Position numbers and translations under genes: made by a program. The notes beneath the pieces were generated by a model. That model had not been told where the DNA came from, searched no databases, and saw nothing but the letters and a program-made list of their open reading frames with translations. Shown piece by piece: positions 22,736-36,010 of a stretch of 64,000 nt of DNA (position 1 is the first letter of the stretch; every line of letters starts with the position of its first letter). Source of the stretch: Ficedula albicollis (lineage: Eukaryota > Chordata > Aves > Passeriformes > Muscicapidae); contig NC_021681.1 in the NCBI RefSeq assembly GCF_000247815.1, positions 23,854,424 to 23,918,423 on the forward strand. Direction: 5' to 3'.

Positions 22736-25700
22736 TCATCATTGCCTTTTCTTTGGGTTTTCCTTTTCTGGCCCCAGCTGAAAAAAGAAAAAGAAAACAT
22801 GCCAAAATACTGTGATAAAAGCATTTCCCATGTTCTCTTTGATGGAAATGTTTACATCCTGAAGAAACCCTCCAGCTGAGATCCACCTTTCAACCAACAG
22901 GATAAACATTGGTAATATTTTTATCTGGCTAAGGAAACGTTGATTTACATTTCCGTGAGGAAAAAGATAAAGCTCTGAATCTTGTGTCTTTGTTGTCATC
23001 ACAAAAGCAATTTTCCTTCCAAGTCTGGGGGAACCAAGGCTGTGCAGCCAGCTCTGTGTGTAACAGGCCCAGGATCTCCCAGGTGGCTGGGGAGGTGTTT
23101 TGCTATTTTACTCCCCCTGAGCTCAGTTAAATTGATGGTTTGTGACGACATTGTCCCTTCCATCCACGACTTAGCATTCAAGGACTGTGCTGAAGGACTT
23201 TTCTCCAAACCAGAGAGTTATAGAGAGCCAAAAAACAATGGTAAATACAATAGCAGATGGTTTATATCAGCTTGACAGCATCGTTTCTGGCCAGCACCCA
23301 AAGCTACAAACTCCTGAGCTGGAAGTTTGAGCTTTTGTTTGAAGTTGGGAGCGGAGGCTCAGGAATGCTCCAAAGCTGATCCACACGTCCCCGGCTCTCC
23401 ATGAGGTCAGAACAGTGCTCCAGGCAGGTCAGGGGCCAGAAAAAGGTGAAGAGCAGCCCAACAAAGCAAAACCTAGTTACCCAAAGAGATGGGAGTGCTT
23501 CTGAAAGTTAAACAATGGTGTGCAAAATACAGAGAGTGGGCTGATCATGCAGAAATGGCCTGAGAACCTTCATTTACACAGATCTCCTGAGGGAGGATGG
23601 TGAGAGACTCCAGCTCTCATCACATTTTACAGACATGATTTTCTCTTGCTCCCAGAGGATTAAAATACCTTAGACAGGCAACAAGTGTGAGTTGCTGGGG
23701 TTGGGAGTTTTTACAAGCACAGCCACCAGCGCGTTACGTCGTTATGATTTATTGATGACCTGTCTGGTGGAGGCCTGAAATTCTGACATTTCAGCTTGCC
23801 ACAAATATAAAAACTAAACCCAGAATGCTCAGAGAAAGAACACAGGTCAAGGAAAAACAGCCCCCTTTTCCAGCTGTCTGTATGGGCAGGTCTTGTAAAG
23901 GCATTAAAAGGTTCTGAATCAGGCCCATGCCAGCAATTCGAATTTACTGGTAGTTGTTACTGCAGCAGTGACAAACACAGCCTGGCTTTACTGGGCTGGC
24001 ACATTTGTCATGCCCAGGCTGAAAAACGTCCCTGAAATCCCTCAGCTGCCACAGGAGCACCATCTATCCCTTCCCTTCAGAAATCGAGGCCATTAGGAGC
24101 TAACGGGGCCTTCAGGAACTGGAGATTCCCCCCATCCCCAATGTGTTCCTTCATCCCCCCCAAAGGGGTTTTTCTCCGCTCTGCACAATCGTAATTTCCT
24201 TGTAAATGACATTTTGCTGCACAGCCACCTCAAGGAAAAGCAAAGACTGAAAATGGGATTTAATTTTCTTTTCCTCGTGCAAGTCCATCAGAGCAGTCAG
24301 TCCCAGCTGGATGGTCCAGCTGGAAAAGCCTGGGAAATGAGGATCCATCAAGTTCCCCACGCAGGAGGAACTTTGAAGATTCCTTTTAATTGTCCTTCTG
24401 TGAGCTCCACGTTGCAGCCATGGGCTGGACAAATTCTTCACTTGATTTCAAGCATGAGGGATTGAGAGTCCTGTGGATGGTGTGGTCAAAAGACAAAGAA
24501 ATTTTATGCTACCCACAGAATATTCCAGTATTTGACTTAGGAGCTGATGGGCTTTAATCATAGAGTGCTGGTCATCTCTAAGTGGATCTTTGGCCCTTTT
24601 TTGACTGTTAGATGAAAGAAATACTGAATTTGGAATATGGGCAGTCTCCAAGGATTCCTTGATATCTTGGTGTCCAAAGGAAGATTCAGTTTGCAGATCC
24701 TTTTGTGGGATACAGACACTCACATCCTCTGGAGAGAAGGAAATTTCCCTTTCTGCCAGGTTTGATCTTTGTCCTTGCAGAAATGGTATCAGAGGGGGAT
24801 TATCTTTCACTTAAATTCTCCTCCAGAGCTGTTTTATCAGGATGGATGGTAAAGCCCTAGAGAAGAAATTCAGGGAATATATACAGAAAGGCAGTGGTTA
24901 ATCTCAAATGTATGAGCAAAGTGGTTTTTCCAGTGGAAAATTAGGAATTTGTCTTCAATTCTGAGACCCTCTGTTGCTGAGTTTCTTCATACAAACCTCA
25001 TCAAAACTGAGGTCTGAACTGAAGCTTCACTGAAGATAGAGGGACCAAAAAATACCTGAACTATAATTCTGAAGAAATATCTCTGTTTAATCCTTAAATC
25101 CCAGTGTTTATGTCTGATCGTAAAAATTCAATTTTCTAAATTGTGAAAATTCCAAATTTCAAAACTCTCTATTCCAAAAAATCTTAACTGCTGCTCTGTA
25201 GATTTAATCTACTTTTTCACCTAATTTCAACTATATTTTTATTTTTTGGAAGTGCCTTATTGTATAAATAAATAACAAGGCACTTGATATTTTAAAATTT
25301 TCATATCTGCCATTCCAGGTATTGTTTTGCTCCCGTTTCCACCCCTTGCAGCATTTGAGGACTTGTGTAAAACACAGACAACACGATTCTATTATTTTTC
25401 ATTTTTCTTTCTTTTTTTTTTTCTTTTAGAGATCAGTGAGTCAGGGAGTTTCTAGCAAACATCTTCTTAAATTGATCATGCATACAACTGACCAGGAACT
25501 GAGCAGTGTTTTTCCCTGTCAGGTTTGGAGCAGCACGTGCTCCAGGCTGCAGTGAAATCCATTGTTTTCCCAGGGAAACAAAATGGTATTAAAGCTCCTA
25601 ACTGGGCCCAATATCAGCTTTGAGCAAGATAATCTCCAAACCTTTCTCTGAAGTCCCTTCCAGAGCTTGATTTGTGCTTCTCTCTGGTGAGCAGTGAGGT

Positions 25701-26841
25701 TCTGAACTCTGAGCTAATACCAATTAAAAAGCATGGTCATCACGGGAGCAAAGAATTAAAAACAAATTGAGTTTTCCAAGCAGCACATTTTTCTTGGGTG
25801 AACCAGAAGGAACCAAACTTCTCTTCCAGTGCTCAATAAGTGATCCCCTAAAATTCAGAGACACAAATCACTAAAATTAACATTTACAGGTCTACAGCAT
25901 AAATGTAACATTATTGTTTTCAAATTCAAATGTAAATGAAGAGCAAATCAGCTCTGTTTGAAATAGGAATGTGTCTGGAATTGTTGCCATTGCCAAGGTT
26001 TATTGACCTGTGCTCTGGAGCTGGAGTGGGAAATGAGTGTTCAGGCTGTTAGGATAAGTTCTACACTGCAGGGTTTGGGAGTTCATTGTGTTTCAATTAA
26101 TTCCAGCTCTGTAAAAACCTCTCTTCTTGTTTGCTTCATCCTTTTCTTCTTATTTTTATTTTTATACTGAGACAGCAATTAATTTTTTAATCAAGATTCA
26201 GATAGAGTGTCATTGCTGCTTCAGGTCTAATAAAGAGCATTCTGTGATTCTCAGGAAAAGTGGGTGTTTGCTTGGCTTTTTGTTCTTTCCCATTCACACT
26301 TGCCAGGTTAATATTATGTTTGCAGATTTGCATTTGGACCATATTAGTGCACAATCTTGAAGTTAAAGAGCCAGAATATTTTGAATTCCAGTAATCCTCA
26401 ACAGCCCCAAACACAATAGGCTTTCTCCTTCTATTTTAACTAATTATCCCTGTGCAGCACTCCAGGTGAATTTCAACACAAGCGCTCTAATAATGTAATT
26501 AAAAATGTATAAAGGAATTAAAAATGAATTAAGAGGATATCCTGCAAAAACTTTCAAACCTGGACTGAATTAAATGACGAGACTTGAGTGCCTCTGTTTT
26601 AAAGGACCTGCAGTTGGTAGATTAAGAATGCTGAGGTACCACCAGGACCTGATGCAAAACAACATCAGCTTCAAATTGAGCAGGAAGAATGGAATCTTCA
26701 AATCTCCTGGGTCTCATTGCCTTAAAGGCCACCTGTACTTGGTAAATAGAAATGATGTGCCAAAAAAATCTTGCAACCAACAACAATATTCCCTAATTAA
26801 CAAACATTTGAAGGTGGTGAGAGAGAAGCAGAGCTCCTGCT
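22736..26841. other. Non-coding DNA, no gene seen
   Basis: Mostly AT-rich single-copy sequence. A poly-T tract lies near 25412-25422. A CpG-bearing complex stretch at 23725-23775 stands out from its surroundings and could be conserved. Open frames near 24151-24810 lie on both strands and are unrecognised. Confidence 0.5.
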
Positions 26842-26933
26842 CTGTGGAAGGTGTCTCTGCCCGTGGCAGGGGGTGGCAGAAGAGAAGTTTTAATGTCCCT
26901 TCCAACCCAAACCATTCCATGATTGCATTGCTC
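26842..26933 (+). mobile_element. CR1 3' end, sense
   Basis: Carries 'tgtggaaggtgtctctgccc', 'gtggcagggggtggcagaag' and the end 'tcccttccaacccaaaccat' followed by tccatgattgcattg. It is a 5'-truncated CR1 terminus. Confidence 0.92.
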
Positions 26934-27169
26934 TCTGGTTCCTGAAGCTGTGTGTGAGTCCTGGGGCAGGACAGGATCCAGCTGAAGTTCTGCCCCAGTT
27001 CTGGGGGGATTTTGGGTATGTTCAGCCAGACCTGCTGACTCTGGCTCTCTCTCCTGCAGAGTTCCTCGAGGGCAGCTCCCAGCAAATCCAGCCCTGTCCA
27101 TCGCTCCCCTCATTTCTCTCACACAATCTCCAGCCCAGGCATGCCCCAAGCTGGAGCAAAACCGCCAAC

Positions 27170-27275
27170 CATAAAATCATCAAATCATTAAGGTTGGAAA
27201 AGGCCTCCAAGGTTCATCAAGTCCAACCTTTGCCTTAATCCGCCCCCTGCGCACTAAACCACATCACCAAAATAC
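27170..27275 (-). mobile_element. CR1 3' fragment, antisense
   Basis: Begins 'ataaaatcatcaaatcatta' and 'aggttggaaaaggcctccaa', then 'catcaagtccaacctttgcc'. This belongs to the CR1 subgroup whose antisense start reads 'attaaggttggaaaagacct', different from the 'gggttggaagggacc' subgroup seen elsewhere in the window. Confidence 0.88.
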
Positions 27276-30200
27276 TCAACTCAATGAGCCATTCACTTAA
27301 GAGATGGATTTGATGATCCTGGTGGGTTGTTTTCCACTCAGCATCTTCTGTGACTCCACCTCTGTCCTATGGAGACTCCTCCAAAGTTTAACCAGTCCTC
27401 CAGTAAAGAAATCAGGTTTTAGGTCATCCTGCCATGTCTGCAGACCTCCAGGCAATGGTCAGGAGCTGAGGGTCTGAACCCTGGCTCATCCTGTGTGCTG
27501 GGGATGGCTTGGGGAAGAGCAGGCAGAGCATCCCAGGCTCTGCACACCCACGGATGGAGGCACAGAGGTCACTCAGAGCTGGAGGCACCTTTGGTGAGGC
27601 CATCAGGAACCTGACACTGATTGCTGAGGACACCTGGCTGCACAGCAAAGGCTCTGCACAGTAAAATAATTAAATCAGGACAGGTCAACTAAGCAAAAGT
27701 GTCTGTTTCTATAATCACAGCGTTATCAAATGCATTCCCCAAGTAAACACAGCAACCAGCCCCCTTAAGGCTGCTTTAATCTGCAATAAGTCAGACAAGT
27801 CTGTTTTGGACAAAACCCTAACAAGCTGTCTCTGGGTTGTGCCAGACTTCTGTCTCAGGGCTGTGCACTTCCCTGCGGTGCTGTGAGGGGCTGGTTGCTG
27901 AACTGGGGACAGCAGGTGACCTAATGCAGCATCATCCCAGCAAAACCAGGAGTGCAGGCACTGCAGGGTGCTGGGAGACTGGCAGTGATCACAGGCAGAC
28001 ATCTGTAATCAAACATCAAAGTCAAAATGCACTGGAAGTGATGTGTGCATGCAGAACAACATGGGTAATACCAAATGATATTTATCACATTGGACATCTT
28101 CATTTTTCTGTTGTTTCTCCCTTCCTTCAGGTGTCTCCATGGATCCAGCTGTAAATGTTATTTTTTCCCCCTTTTTTTTTTCTGCAGCAAGTTATTTACT
28201 CCTCCTTTTGAGAATTTTAATACATGAAATATCTCTCTAAACATCATATTCCTGGCAGAAGTCTGGCAGAAGAAATAACCCAAGCATCATGTAAACAGGA
28301 GGGACTAAAAATATCCCAAGTCAAAAAATTCCTTCTGAAGCCACTCAAGTTGTGTAAAAATGATGATAGAAAGGGTAACACTGGAGACATGCAGACATAT
28401 AAGTTGAAACTCTTTCTTCAAGCTGTTTCTTTCAACGTGTTTATTTTAGTTTATAAATTAGTGGTTATGGGGATTTTGGTTTTTGAGCTCAGGGTGATCT
28501 CCAAGGAGGGTTTTCCTAGCTAGAAACACCACAAGGAAAATGCTTTCCACAGGCTCCCATAAGATGGAGGCCAGTCCCTCTCACCTCTGAAAAGTGGGAG
28601 CAGAAACTCTGCTAAATTCAGGGCAAGTTCTGTCAGAACAAAAGGGTGTTTTGCCACCAACTCCTTCTTTTTGTCTCCTGGGGGTTTTATTCGATTCAGG
28701 GCTCCCTACACAAACTGAATGCCAGGATTTTCCAAAATAAAAGCAAAGCATTTAAAAACATGCCAAAACAGGCTTTGGGAGAGAATTTTAAGAGGCAAGT
28801 GCTTAAAGCCAACAGAAACTAATGGAGCTGTAGAGGACAATTGATTACCCTGGGCTGTGTCTGGATCCCAGTTTATCAGGAGCTGGACAGGGACAGACCC
28901 TGATTTCTCTCCTTTTGTTTCTCCTCTCACCTCTGTGTGCCTGGTGCAGGCTCAGTCTTGCTCCAGAGTCTTCCTCTGTTTTTGGGGTTGGGACCTGGTT
29001 GGATTGGGAACACTGAGATACATTTAATCATAATCTCCTTTGGAGCAAGAGGATTAAGGAATATGCAGAGATACCCATTTAAAATTCTGCAAATCAATGC
29101 TCTCTAGTGGATCTGTTAGTGTGGAGTGATCCCAGTGTGGACTCACAATTTGCTTTTTCTGACAGCATTCCTGGTCTGGATGTTGATAATTGCCCCTTCC
29201 CACACAACTTTTCCTGGTTGTCCCTTTGAAGTCTCCATGTCTTCTTCTACTTCCAGTTTGGATCCCTGCATCAACAAAACACAATTAATTTAATCAACTG
29301 CAGGTTCTTCACCTGGGAGAATCCACCCCAGCAACACAAGAGGAGCCATTCCTCATGTTAAATCCTTCCTGAGAGAAAAATCCCACAAGTACTCCTAGAA
29401 CTCTCCCTAATCTGATAAAACGATCCTGTCCCAGACTCAGTTTCACATTTCAGCCGGGAAGGAGAGCTCCAGATGGGAAAGCATCGCTAAATTGCCTTTC
29501 TTAGAATAACGATAGGGATAATGAGGGCTGGCCTCACCTGGGGGAGAATGCCCCACTGCAGGGATGTCACACCAGCAGCAGGCAGGTCTTGGAGCAATTT
29601 TAGGCTATCTACACACAGGCAGTGACCTTTGAAGGGTTTGCCCACCAGGGAGAAGTTCTGGAGCTGAGCAAGCAGGGAGAAGACCTGAACCTGGAGAAGG
29701 ATTTCCTCTGGAAACAGCTCATCCATTACTGGCAAATCAGACCCACCACGCTCCAGAACATAATTCTGAGCATGTTCACAGCTGCTAGGGAAGTTAAAAG
29801 TCACCCTGCCACAATTTCAAACAAAGTGCGACACAGATCTCCACCAGAAAAAAGGGATTGTGATTGTGCAGGCAGAACTGAAGCTGCTTTGAAGATGAAG
29901 CACAGGGTGGTTGGACAAGGTTTTACATAACCTTCTGTCCAGGTGTGAGGCCTGGGATAAAACCTGGAAGATCAAAAAGGGGTTGTGCATTGAGGGTTTT
30001 CCCTCGGTTCTATGGGGGATCCCCCTGCCCTTGCCACCTCTGGTCTGATTTGGTGCAGAAATAGCAATTTTTGTGTGTCTTGGTAAGGATTTCCACCACA
30101 AAGCCAAGGACAGATGTTTATTAGTGGGTGAGATGAAAAGAGGGAGAAGCCCCCAGGAGGGGAATCCCACTAAGGCTCTGTCTCACCAAACTCCCAAGCA

Positions 30201-30772
30201 GACATCTGCATTTGAGCTGATCACTGAAATTAATGACTACTAAGTGCTGCAACTCACAACTCCTTGACCTATTTTAAGTGTCTGGTTTAGGCTGACTGAA
30301 CTGATCCTGCAAAAATATGTTTCTTCCTGTCATCTCCAAAGGTGCTGGTAACAGAACATGCTGTGATACAGCACATGCTGGAGCTTTACAGCCTTGTTCC
30401 AGCTCCCACCAGCCACAGACAGTTCAAGGTCAGGATTTTTTTTTTTTTTCCCAGAATATCTGTAAATTTCTCTAATTTGCTTTTTTTTATGTACATGTTT
30501 TAATGTACATGTTCCTCACTGATGTGCATTTACAGCCTGCATCTGGGTGCTAGGGATCATTTTGCTCCTATAAAAGTCTAATCTGCCCAAATATTGTTGT
30601 GTATGTTAAATGCAAGGAAACAAAACAAAACAAAAAGTTTTGAGGAAGATGTGCAGAATATTTCTGCAGTTAAAAAAGAATTAGAACTGCAGAAGGATTT
30701 AAGGGGTGTAAGAACTAGCAGTTCAATAATTTGTGTAAAAGAAGATATTTGGATGTTCTAAAGAAGATGAGG
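27276..30772. other. Non-coding DNA, no gene seen
   Basis: Single-copy sequence with scattered open frames up to about 117 codons on both strands, none recognised. Poly-T tracts lie near 28172-28182 and 30438-30449. No CR1 terminus was seen. Confidence 0.5.
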
Positions 30773-30874
30773 GAAGAGGTTCTTGCATCATGAGAAAACA
30801 AAATAATTCCAAGCATGACATGAGAAGAGGTTCTTGCATTATGAGAAAACAAAATAATTCCAAGCATGACATAG
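30773..30874. repeat. Two-copy tandem repeat, 51-bp period
   Basis: The phrase gaagaggttcttgcatcatg at 30773 recurs, with one change, at 30824. Each copy continues through 'aaaataattccaagcatgac'. The copies are almost identical, so the duplication is recent. Confidence 0.95.
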
Positions 30875-32540
30875 CAGAGAGACACATGGAGTTATCACAA
30901 ATATCTCCACAGTTACACAGACTTGTAAAAATGTGAAAAGCTGAGGCAGAGAGTGATCAGAAGCAGAGATGTAAGTGGGATCTCTGTTCTTAGCTGTGAT
31001 CAAATCTGGGCAAAGGAGCAGCAGGCAAAGAGCTGAGGCTGCAGGAGCCAGCTCAGCCCAACAAGGAGGGAGGATAAACACAAAAAATAACCAGAGATGG
31101 AAGAAATCAGACTAAAGTAGAATTTCTAGGACAAAAACAAATTAGAAAATTGCAAATATCTGTAATTTTTCTTTATTTTTTAATGCGCATGTTGAATTTG
31201 AGGGTGCAATTTCTGGATGAGTTTAGATGTCTGAGGCAGACATGATCCCAGCATGGAGAAATTCTCCCTTTCTCAGAGGGAACTTCTTCCTTTCTCTCAT
31301 CAAGCAGCATTCCATGGTTTCCCCTCCCTGCTCACAGAGAGCTCAGATGAGTCACGATTATGCAAAGACACAGCACTTGCTGCTTGCAACTTTTATTTGT
31401 ACACCAGGCATCATTTGAACTTTATTGCTGCCATTTCCTCTCTATCTCTGATACCAGGCCTGCCCTCAAACCCCCCAGAATGCTTTAAAACACACAGTTC
31501 ATTAGTTCTGTTTAGAAAAGCATTGTAAACTCCGAAAATACATCTCAGACAGGGATGTCTGGAATTGATAATGAAATTAAGGCTCGTTCTGGGGCAGAGG
31601 GAACCATAAAATAGATATTAATGTGGAATTTGAGCCCTTGGATCCTGCAGTACGAAGAAAACACTGGGATAAAGTGCCATTAATGGCATTAATGTATGGT
31701 TTCCATTTGAATTTCTCTGTAGAACGTCCTCAGAGCCATTCTGTTTATCCCACATCAGGATGTTTTGCAGTATTGTTTATCTCACATTAAGATGTTTTTT
31801 TTCCCCCCTTTTCAGCTTTGGAAGCTCTGCAGTTTGGGTTGGGTTACAGCCCCAGAAGAGTGGTGCCACCCTGGTGGAACATCAGGAATTAATTTCTACC
31901 CCTTGCTGCATATTTTTCTAAAGGTTTCTACACTCTGCTATGTGTTTGATGCCTTTGCTCCTGGCTTGGGGTACAGGGGAGGTGCAGAACTAATTTAGGC
32001 CATGCAGAGTGAACAAACCAGGAGGGAATTCACTCATTGCCTGAACACATCATCCCCAAACTGCTGCTGCTTCACCTGTACAGAATGCAGGCTTTGTGCT
32101 TTGTCATTTGGAGACACAAAATTAGCTTTAATTGCACTTGCTGCTAGTGAGGATTTTACTTTCTAATGTTCCTGGAGAAGTAGGAAAATATTGGTAGTGT
32201 GGCCAAGGTGAAATTTATTTTTAGAGAGGGATGAGCTACAGATATGCACTATATCTGTATATAAGATTGCACACTTGTGTCTGTTTACCTCCCCAAGTAT
32301 CTGCACTAATGGGTTTTTAGGCCATGAAGTATTTATAATGAAATTTAACAAAGAGGTGGAGATCACAGAGAAATTAAATTCCTGCCATTTTTGTAAAAGC
32401 CAGAAGCTGGAGAAGAGGGAGGATTTTAGTGCTGGCACTGATAATAAAGGTAAATTCAGCCTTTATTGGATGCCTGAGAATTCAGGTAGGTACTCCTGGG
32501 GTACTGCTGCAGGCCTTGGGCTGTGCTCCAGGAGAATTTC
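30875..32540. other. Non-coding DNA, no gene seen
   Basis: Single-copy sequence. Open frames of up to about 90 codons occur on both strands without recognisable motif. No repeat family was recognised. Confidence 0.45.
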
Positions 32541-32675
32541 CTCTCAGGAATGGGGGGATGGAGAATGTCACCCGGAGTGGCCTTGGTTGACTGAGAAAAT
32601 TCCTTTCCCACTCAGGAATGGGGGGATGGAGAATGTGACCCAGAGTGGCCTTGGTTGACTGAGAAAATTCCTTTA
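32541..32675. repeat. Two-copy tandem repeat, 68-bp period
   Basis: The phrase tcaggaatggggggatggag occurs at 32544 and 32612, each followed by 'gtggccttggttgactgaga'. The two copies differ at about two positions. Confidence 0.95.
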
Positions 32676-34204
32676 AATTCAAGTATTAAAGCGACTTTAA
32701 AATTCTACACACTTTATTGTGTTTGGCTGTTTTCTGCCTTGAAATTACCTTAAGTAAACTGGTTAAATGAATATAATTTCAGTGCTAAAATGGTGTCACA
32801 AATCTGGCTGGAGCACTTTGGAGGCTGCTGGTTGCTTTCCCATGCACTTTTACAGGGGAGTGTGTCTGCATGTCAGTGAGAAGTGTTCAGTGCCCCTTTT
32901 CACATCAGCACATTCCCATCTGCTCACCACAGGGCTGCCACAGAGAGAAGGGGCTGGTCTCTATCCATGGTATTTGCTGCTACATTCCCAAATATTTTTT
33001 TCCCAGTTAATCAATGTGTCTCACAACAGTGTCAGACCAGCCCAACTGGACGTGTCTGGTTTTGTGGGATGAGCAATCCTGGACTCCCATTAACCCCCCA
33101 GGAATACCCAAATTTTCCTGCAGAGCCTTGCCAAATGGGAAAAGCAATTATCCTCGTTTGATCCTTTGGTTATTATCTTACTCTCTGCACGGAGTAATTA
33201 ACTCTAAGGTACCGTCCAAATAAATACATTTCACGAGGCTTTCTGGAAAATCTCTCATTAGAAAAATGAATTTGGTTGTCTCAGCTCATATGGCATCGAT
33301 CAATGCTCTGCTTAGCAAAATAAATACAACCTGGGGAAAGTTGGGATCAATCTCTGCCCAGAAAAGACAAATGAGGCAGCAGCAGGGAGAGCCACATTTA
33401 AGTAATAAGACCCAGCAGGACCTGCCATTGTTAGGGCAGACACCCTGAAGTGTCTTAATGTGATTATAATGTGGCCTCCTGAAAGAAACCAATTAGAACT
33501 ATCTTAGATAAAACATTATTATCAATATTCTGCGGGGCGAACCGCAAGCCAAACAATTAAAATTTTATTTTTCAGCTTCCATGCGCAGTTTTGGAAAGCG
33601 TTTCCAAAGATGCTTTGCCAAAAGCACCTTTCTTCTGGGTGGTAATAGTGAAAAGTAGAGCTGGTCCCTCGGCTTAGCACAGGCACAGAGGTCAACACAA
33701 CCCAGGTTTAATTTCCAAACTCATTGTTAAAAATGGGTATGTGGATTCTTTTTTGCTTGGTTAGCTGGCTAACAAATTGAATGTTCCTTCCTGATAGCTT
33801 AAGAAGAGATTGAATGTATTTTAAAGGATATTTAGACCTTGTTTCGAAGATGCAAAACCCTTATTTGAATATATTAATTTTGTTTCTGAAGGTGCACTTG
33901 TGTCCTGTTCTGTAGTGCCAGTGAGGGGGAAAATGGAGAAAGGTTGTGCATCACTTTCATTTAATGAACACTTATCTCATGTAGAAATCTAATTTATTAT
34001 ATCTGAGGGTACAGCAGGTTCTTCCCTTGGTACAGACATTGTTTAACCTCCTCTTTAGCAACTTTGGAGGGGGCAAAAATGCAGCCTCAGCAGGTCTGCA
34101 GGACTGGGAGGAGTGGCTGCCAACCAGCAGGGCTCGGGAATGATGGAGAAACCATCACAAAGCCCTTCAAAGGCTCAGTGCTGATCTGTCCAGAGAAAGG
34201 CAAG
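32676..34204. other. Non-coding DNA with a complex CpG-bearing stretch
   Basis: No gene was recognised. The stretch at about 33430-33610 is complex, repeat-free and carries an unusual CpG-rich phrase (ctgcggggcgaaccgcaagc at 33530) in an AT-rich setting. It is a candidate conserved non-coding element only. Confidence 0.45.
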
Positions 34205-34470
34205 GACACACTGGAGCAATCCCATCAAAGGGCCACGAGGATGGTTCAGGGGCTGGACAAGAGTGAGCTGGGGTGCTCCAAAGGCCACCAAGAGCCCCCA
34301 GCAGGAGAGAGGGAAGCTGAAGCTGTGCCCCAGCCCCAGAGAAGGGGCTCCAGGCCAGGAGCAGTTGCCCAGCGAGTGTTGGAGTTTCCATCCTTGGAGG
34401 TTCCAAAGCCCAGCCCCTGCTCCAGCAGGGATTTGGGGGCGATGATCTCCAGAGGTGCCTCCAACCCCTC
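34205..34470 (+). mobile_element. CR1 LINE 3' portion, sense, diverged
   Basis: 'agggccacgaggatggttca' and 'ggggctggacaagagtgagc' match the CR1 region that encodes 'gccacgaggatgatcagagg' in typical copies. 'gagtttccatccttggaggt' and the end 'gatgatctccagaggtgcct' follow in the right order. The middle (34290-34370) is rearranged or deleted relative to a normal CR1. The open frame of about 150 codons here is CR1-derived and not a gene. Confidence 0.82.
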
Positions 34471-35912
34471 TGGGGCTCTGATGCCTCAAACCCCCAGAGT
34501 GACCTCATTTCTACAGGAAAAATATTTTGTTTGAAATGTTCCCCCCTTTTTTTTCCCTTTGCACGCAGTATTTGCAATGAAACAACAGCCTGTGACTGAT
34601 TGAGCCTTCAGTTTCCCCTTGCAGTTCGTGTAGCTTTGCCTTTTTCTCCCTTCAAGGTTAATTTGGACTGTTTAAGATCTTGTCTATTTTGCAATACTTT
34701 TTTTATCTCTGTTGCTGAACAGATCATATATTCTTAAAAGAATAACAAAGTCAGGAATTCAATATCCACAAGCTTTATTCTGGTAATTTTGTTTAAACTT
34801 TATATTAAAACCTGTCACAAAGGCTTTAAAAATGCATCTGTGAATCATTTTTAGCTGAATATTTACTCTGTGTGTTTATATTTTTTAAGATATTTTCATT
34901 AAGGAAACCCAGGATGACTAAACTTGCCGGATTATTTTTTTATTAATAAATTTTTAGAGCTTACATTCCACAAAATTGCTGGGAGCCTTAACTCCTCCAT
35001 CACCACCAACAGGGACCAGCTGAGCATTCATTTTCCCAGCCAGTGCAGATAAATTCAATCCACACCTGGTACTTCAGGTATAAATATCTGCCCAAGGATG
35101 TTCTTGAAGCTGGCAGGCTCACAGCAGCAAAATGAAGCTGCCACGAGCTCCAAATGACCGATGATTTAAAATTTGGAGGAAATAATAAGACAACTTATTT
35201 GCAGAGCCCATGCAGGCTGCTGCTGAGGTTTTGCACAGCAGGTTACTTATCAGCCTAATGGAAATGCTGACATGCACAACCTTAACTCCTGGATCGCCCA
35301 GGCACGGCTCTAATCCAATTGATTTGTGGTTGTTTCCTTGGATGAAGACATAAAGTGGATGTGTTTTCCAAAATATCCTCGCTTCTTCTTTAGGACAAAG
35401 AGGCTGTCCCACAGGTACCTGTGATTACATGATTCAAAGGGGTTTTTATGATTTTTTGGAGCCTGCTAAATGACAGTGTGTCATATTTTACCCCGGCTGA
35501 ACTGCAGCCCTGGGAATAATGACATGATTTTCAGCTGGTAATACCCTGCCCTGACCTCTCAGCAAAAATGGTATTCCCAAATTTAAGCACTTTTTGAGTT
35601 TACACCTCAATAGCAGTATTTTTTTTTTTAATGAACTACATCAGATAATTATGTTGCCTTGCAATTTTCAATTATCAAAATTAACACACAACGTTTGCAG
35701 CCATGGCTATGTCACACTGCATTTTCTCCTCAACTTATTGTTTTCCAAACTGTAAAAAAATTGAGATATAATTTCTTCTTTATTATTCTACTTCATTATG
35801 CTGATAAAAAACAACTGTTGTATTGCAGAGTAAAAACAAACAGAAGAAGAAATCTAACAATAACTTTATTTAAATATACAGGGATTTGCTGTTACTGGGA
35901 TTTGTTCATCAG
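34471..35912. other. AT-rich non-coding DNA, no gene seen
   Basis: Single-copy AT-rich sequence. No exon or repeat family was recognised. Confidence 0.45.
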
Positions 35913-36010
35913 TGCCAGGCTGGGATGGTGGGAAGTTCCCTGCCCATGGAAAGGGGTTGGAACAAGTTGATCTTTAAAGTTCCTTCCCAACCCAAACCAT
36001 TCCATGATTC
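35913..36010 (+). mobile_element. CR1 3' end, sense
   Basis: 'gccaggctgggatggtggga', 'ccctgcccatggaaaggggt', 'tggaacaagttgatctttaa' and 'cccaacccaaaccattccat' follow the standard CR1 3' order. It is a short 5'-truncated copy. Confidence 0.94.

Noticed and set aside
26954..27238. Possible exon after a splice-acceptor-like ctctctcctgcag at about 27047-27059
   Set aside because: The frame has no recognisable protein similarity, overlaps minus-strand frames of equal length and runs into an antisense CR1 at 27170.
34064..34534. 156-codon open frame on the plus strand
   Set aside because: It lies over a diverged sense CR1 3' region, which is untranslated in the element.
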